DNA of 6,042 nucleotides. Source: JAWLFI01 sp964626595 (GTDB lineage Bacteria > Bacteroidota > Bacteroidia > Chitinophagales > Saprospiraceae). The notes below the pieces were generated by a model. The model worked only from the letters and a program-made list of their open reading frames with translations. It was not told where the DNA came from and made no database searches. Position numbers and translations under genes: made by a program. This document shows positions 5,866 to 6,042 of the stretch, piece after piece (within the stretch, counting starts at the first letter, position 1; every line of letters begins with the position of its first letter). The stretch is from the NCBI GenBank assembly GCA_964626595.1, contig CAZVFU010000117.1, forward strand, positions 1 to 6,042, given 5' to 3'.

Positions 5866-6042
5866 AAATTACGATATTCTAAAACCCCTTGGACCCTTTC
5901 GAATTTATGCCCTTCCTTTGCAGTCTCCACCTTAAATTGGGCATTAAAGAGGTGATAATAGCCTCATTTGGTGCTAAATTGTGCCATTTATAGATAAAAT
6001 CGCTTTTTCATTGGTCCTTTTGTTTCTCAATTCGTTTAAGTT
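5866..6042. other. AT-rich non-coding tail of the window
   Basis: No gene, tRNA signature or exact -7 box is seen in these 177 bases. Weak inverted repeats exist, such as CACCT (5927-5931) with AGGTG (5949-5953), and near-complementary ATTTATGCCC and GGGCATTAAA. The region may be the leader of a plus-strand gene beyond the window or more of the repeat element, but the sequence does not decide. Confidence 0.4.

Noticed and set aside
5721..5930. A 69-codon minus-strand frame across the GC island
   Set aside because: Its composition follows from the GC-rich hairpins, and no domain or start-site support is visible. It is treated as non-coding.

Overview
The window most likely comes from a Bacteroidota chromosome, probably a Saprospiria (Lewinella-like) relative. 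The evidence is the gene types: carboxypeptidase-regulatory-like surface lipoproteins, and an ECF sigma factor followed by a protein with one inner-membrane helix and an outer-membrane-type barrel. Starts with A-rich leaders instead of Shine-Dalgarno sequences and a TAnnTTTG-type -7 box agree. No taxonomic marker gene is present, so the placement is inference.

Layout. Bases 1-56 hold the last codons of a gene entering from the left. Bases 57-337 are intergenic, with a perfect -7-type box at 109-116 and a pyrimidine-rich then A-rich leader. Three plus-strand genes follow in tight order: a 602-residue lipoprotein (338-2146), an ECF sigma factor with a TTG start (2159-2704), and a probable anti-sigma factor fused to a beta-barrel-like domain (2688-4010, overlapping the sigma gene by 17 bp). 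A converging minus-strand gene (4137-5537) encodes a polytopic membrane protein that loosely resembles GT-C glycosyltransferases. The last 505 bp carry no convincing gene, but contain a GC-rich island of about 150 bp (5713-5865) packed with strong hairpins.

How the genes may work together. The three plus-strand genes look like one envelope-signalling transcription unit. The third protein would hold the sigma factor through its cytoplasmic N-terminus and sense the envelope through its C-terminal domain. The lipoprotein would be a cell-surface output or the sensed component. Inside the sigma gene, 38 nt after its start codon, lies a perfect 14-bp inverted repeat with a 5-nt loop (2197-2229), a candidate RNA-level control element.

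The two strongest signals not explained by ordinary genes are that hairpin and the structured GC island at 5713-5865.
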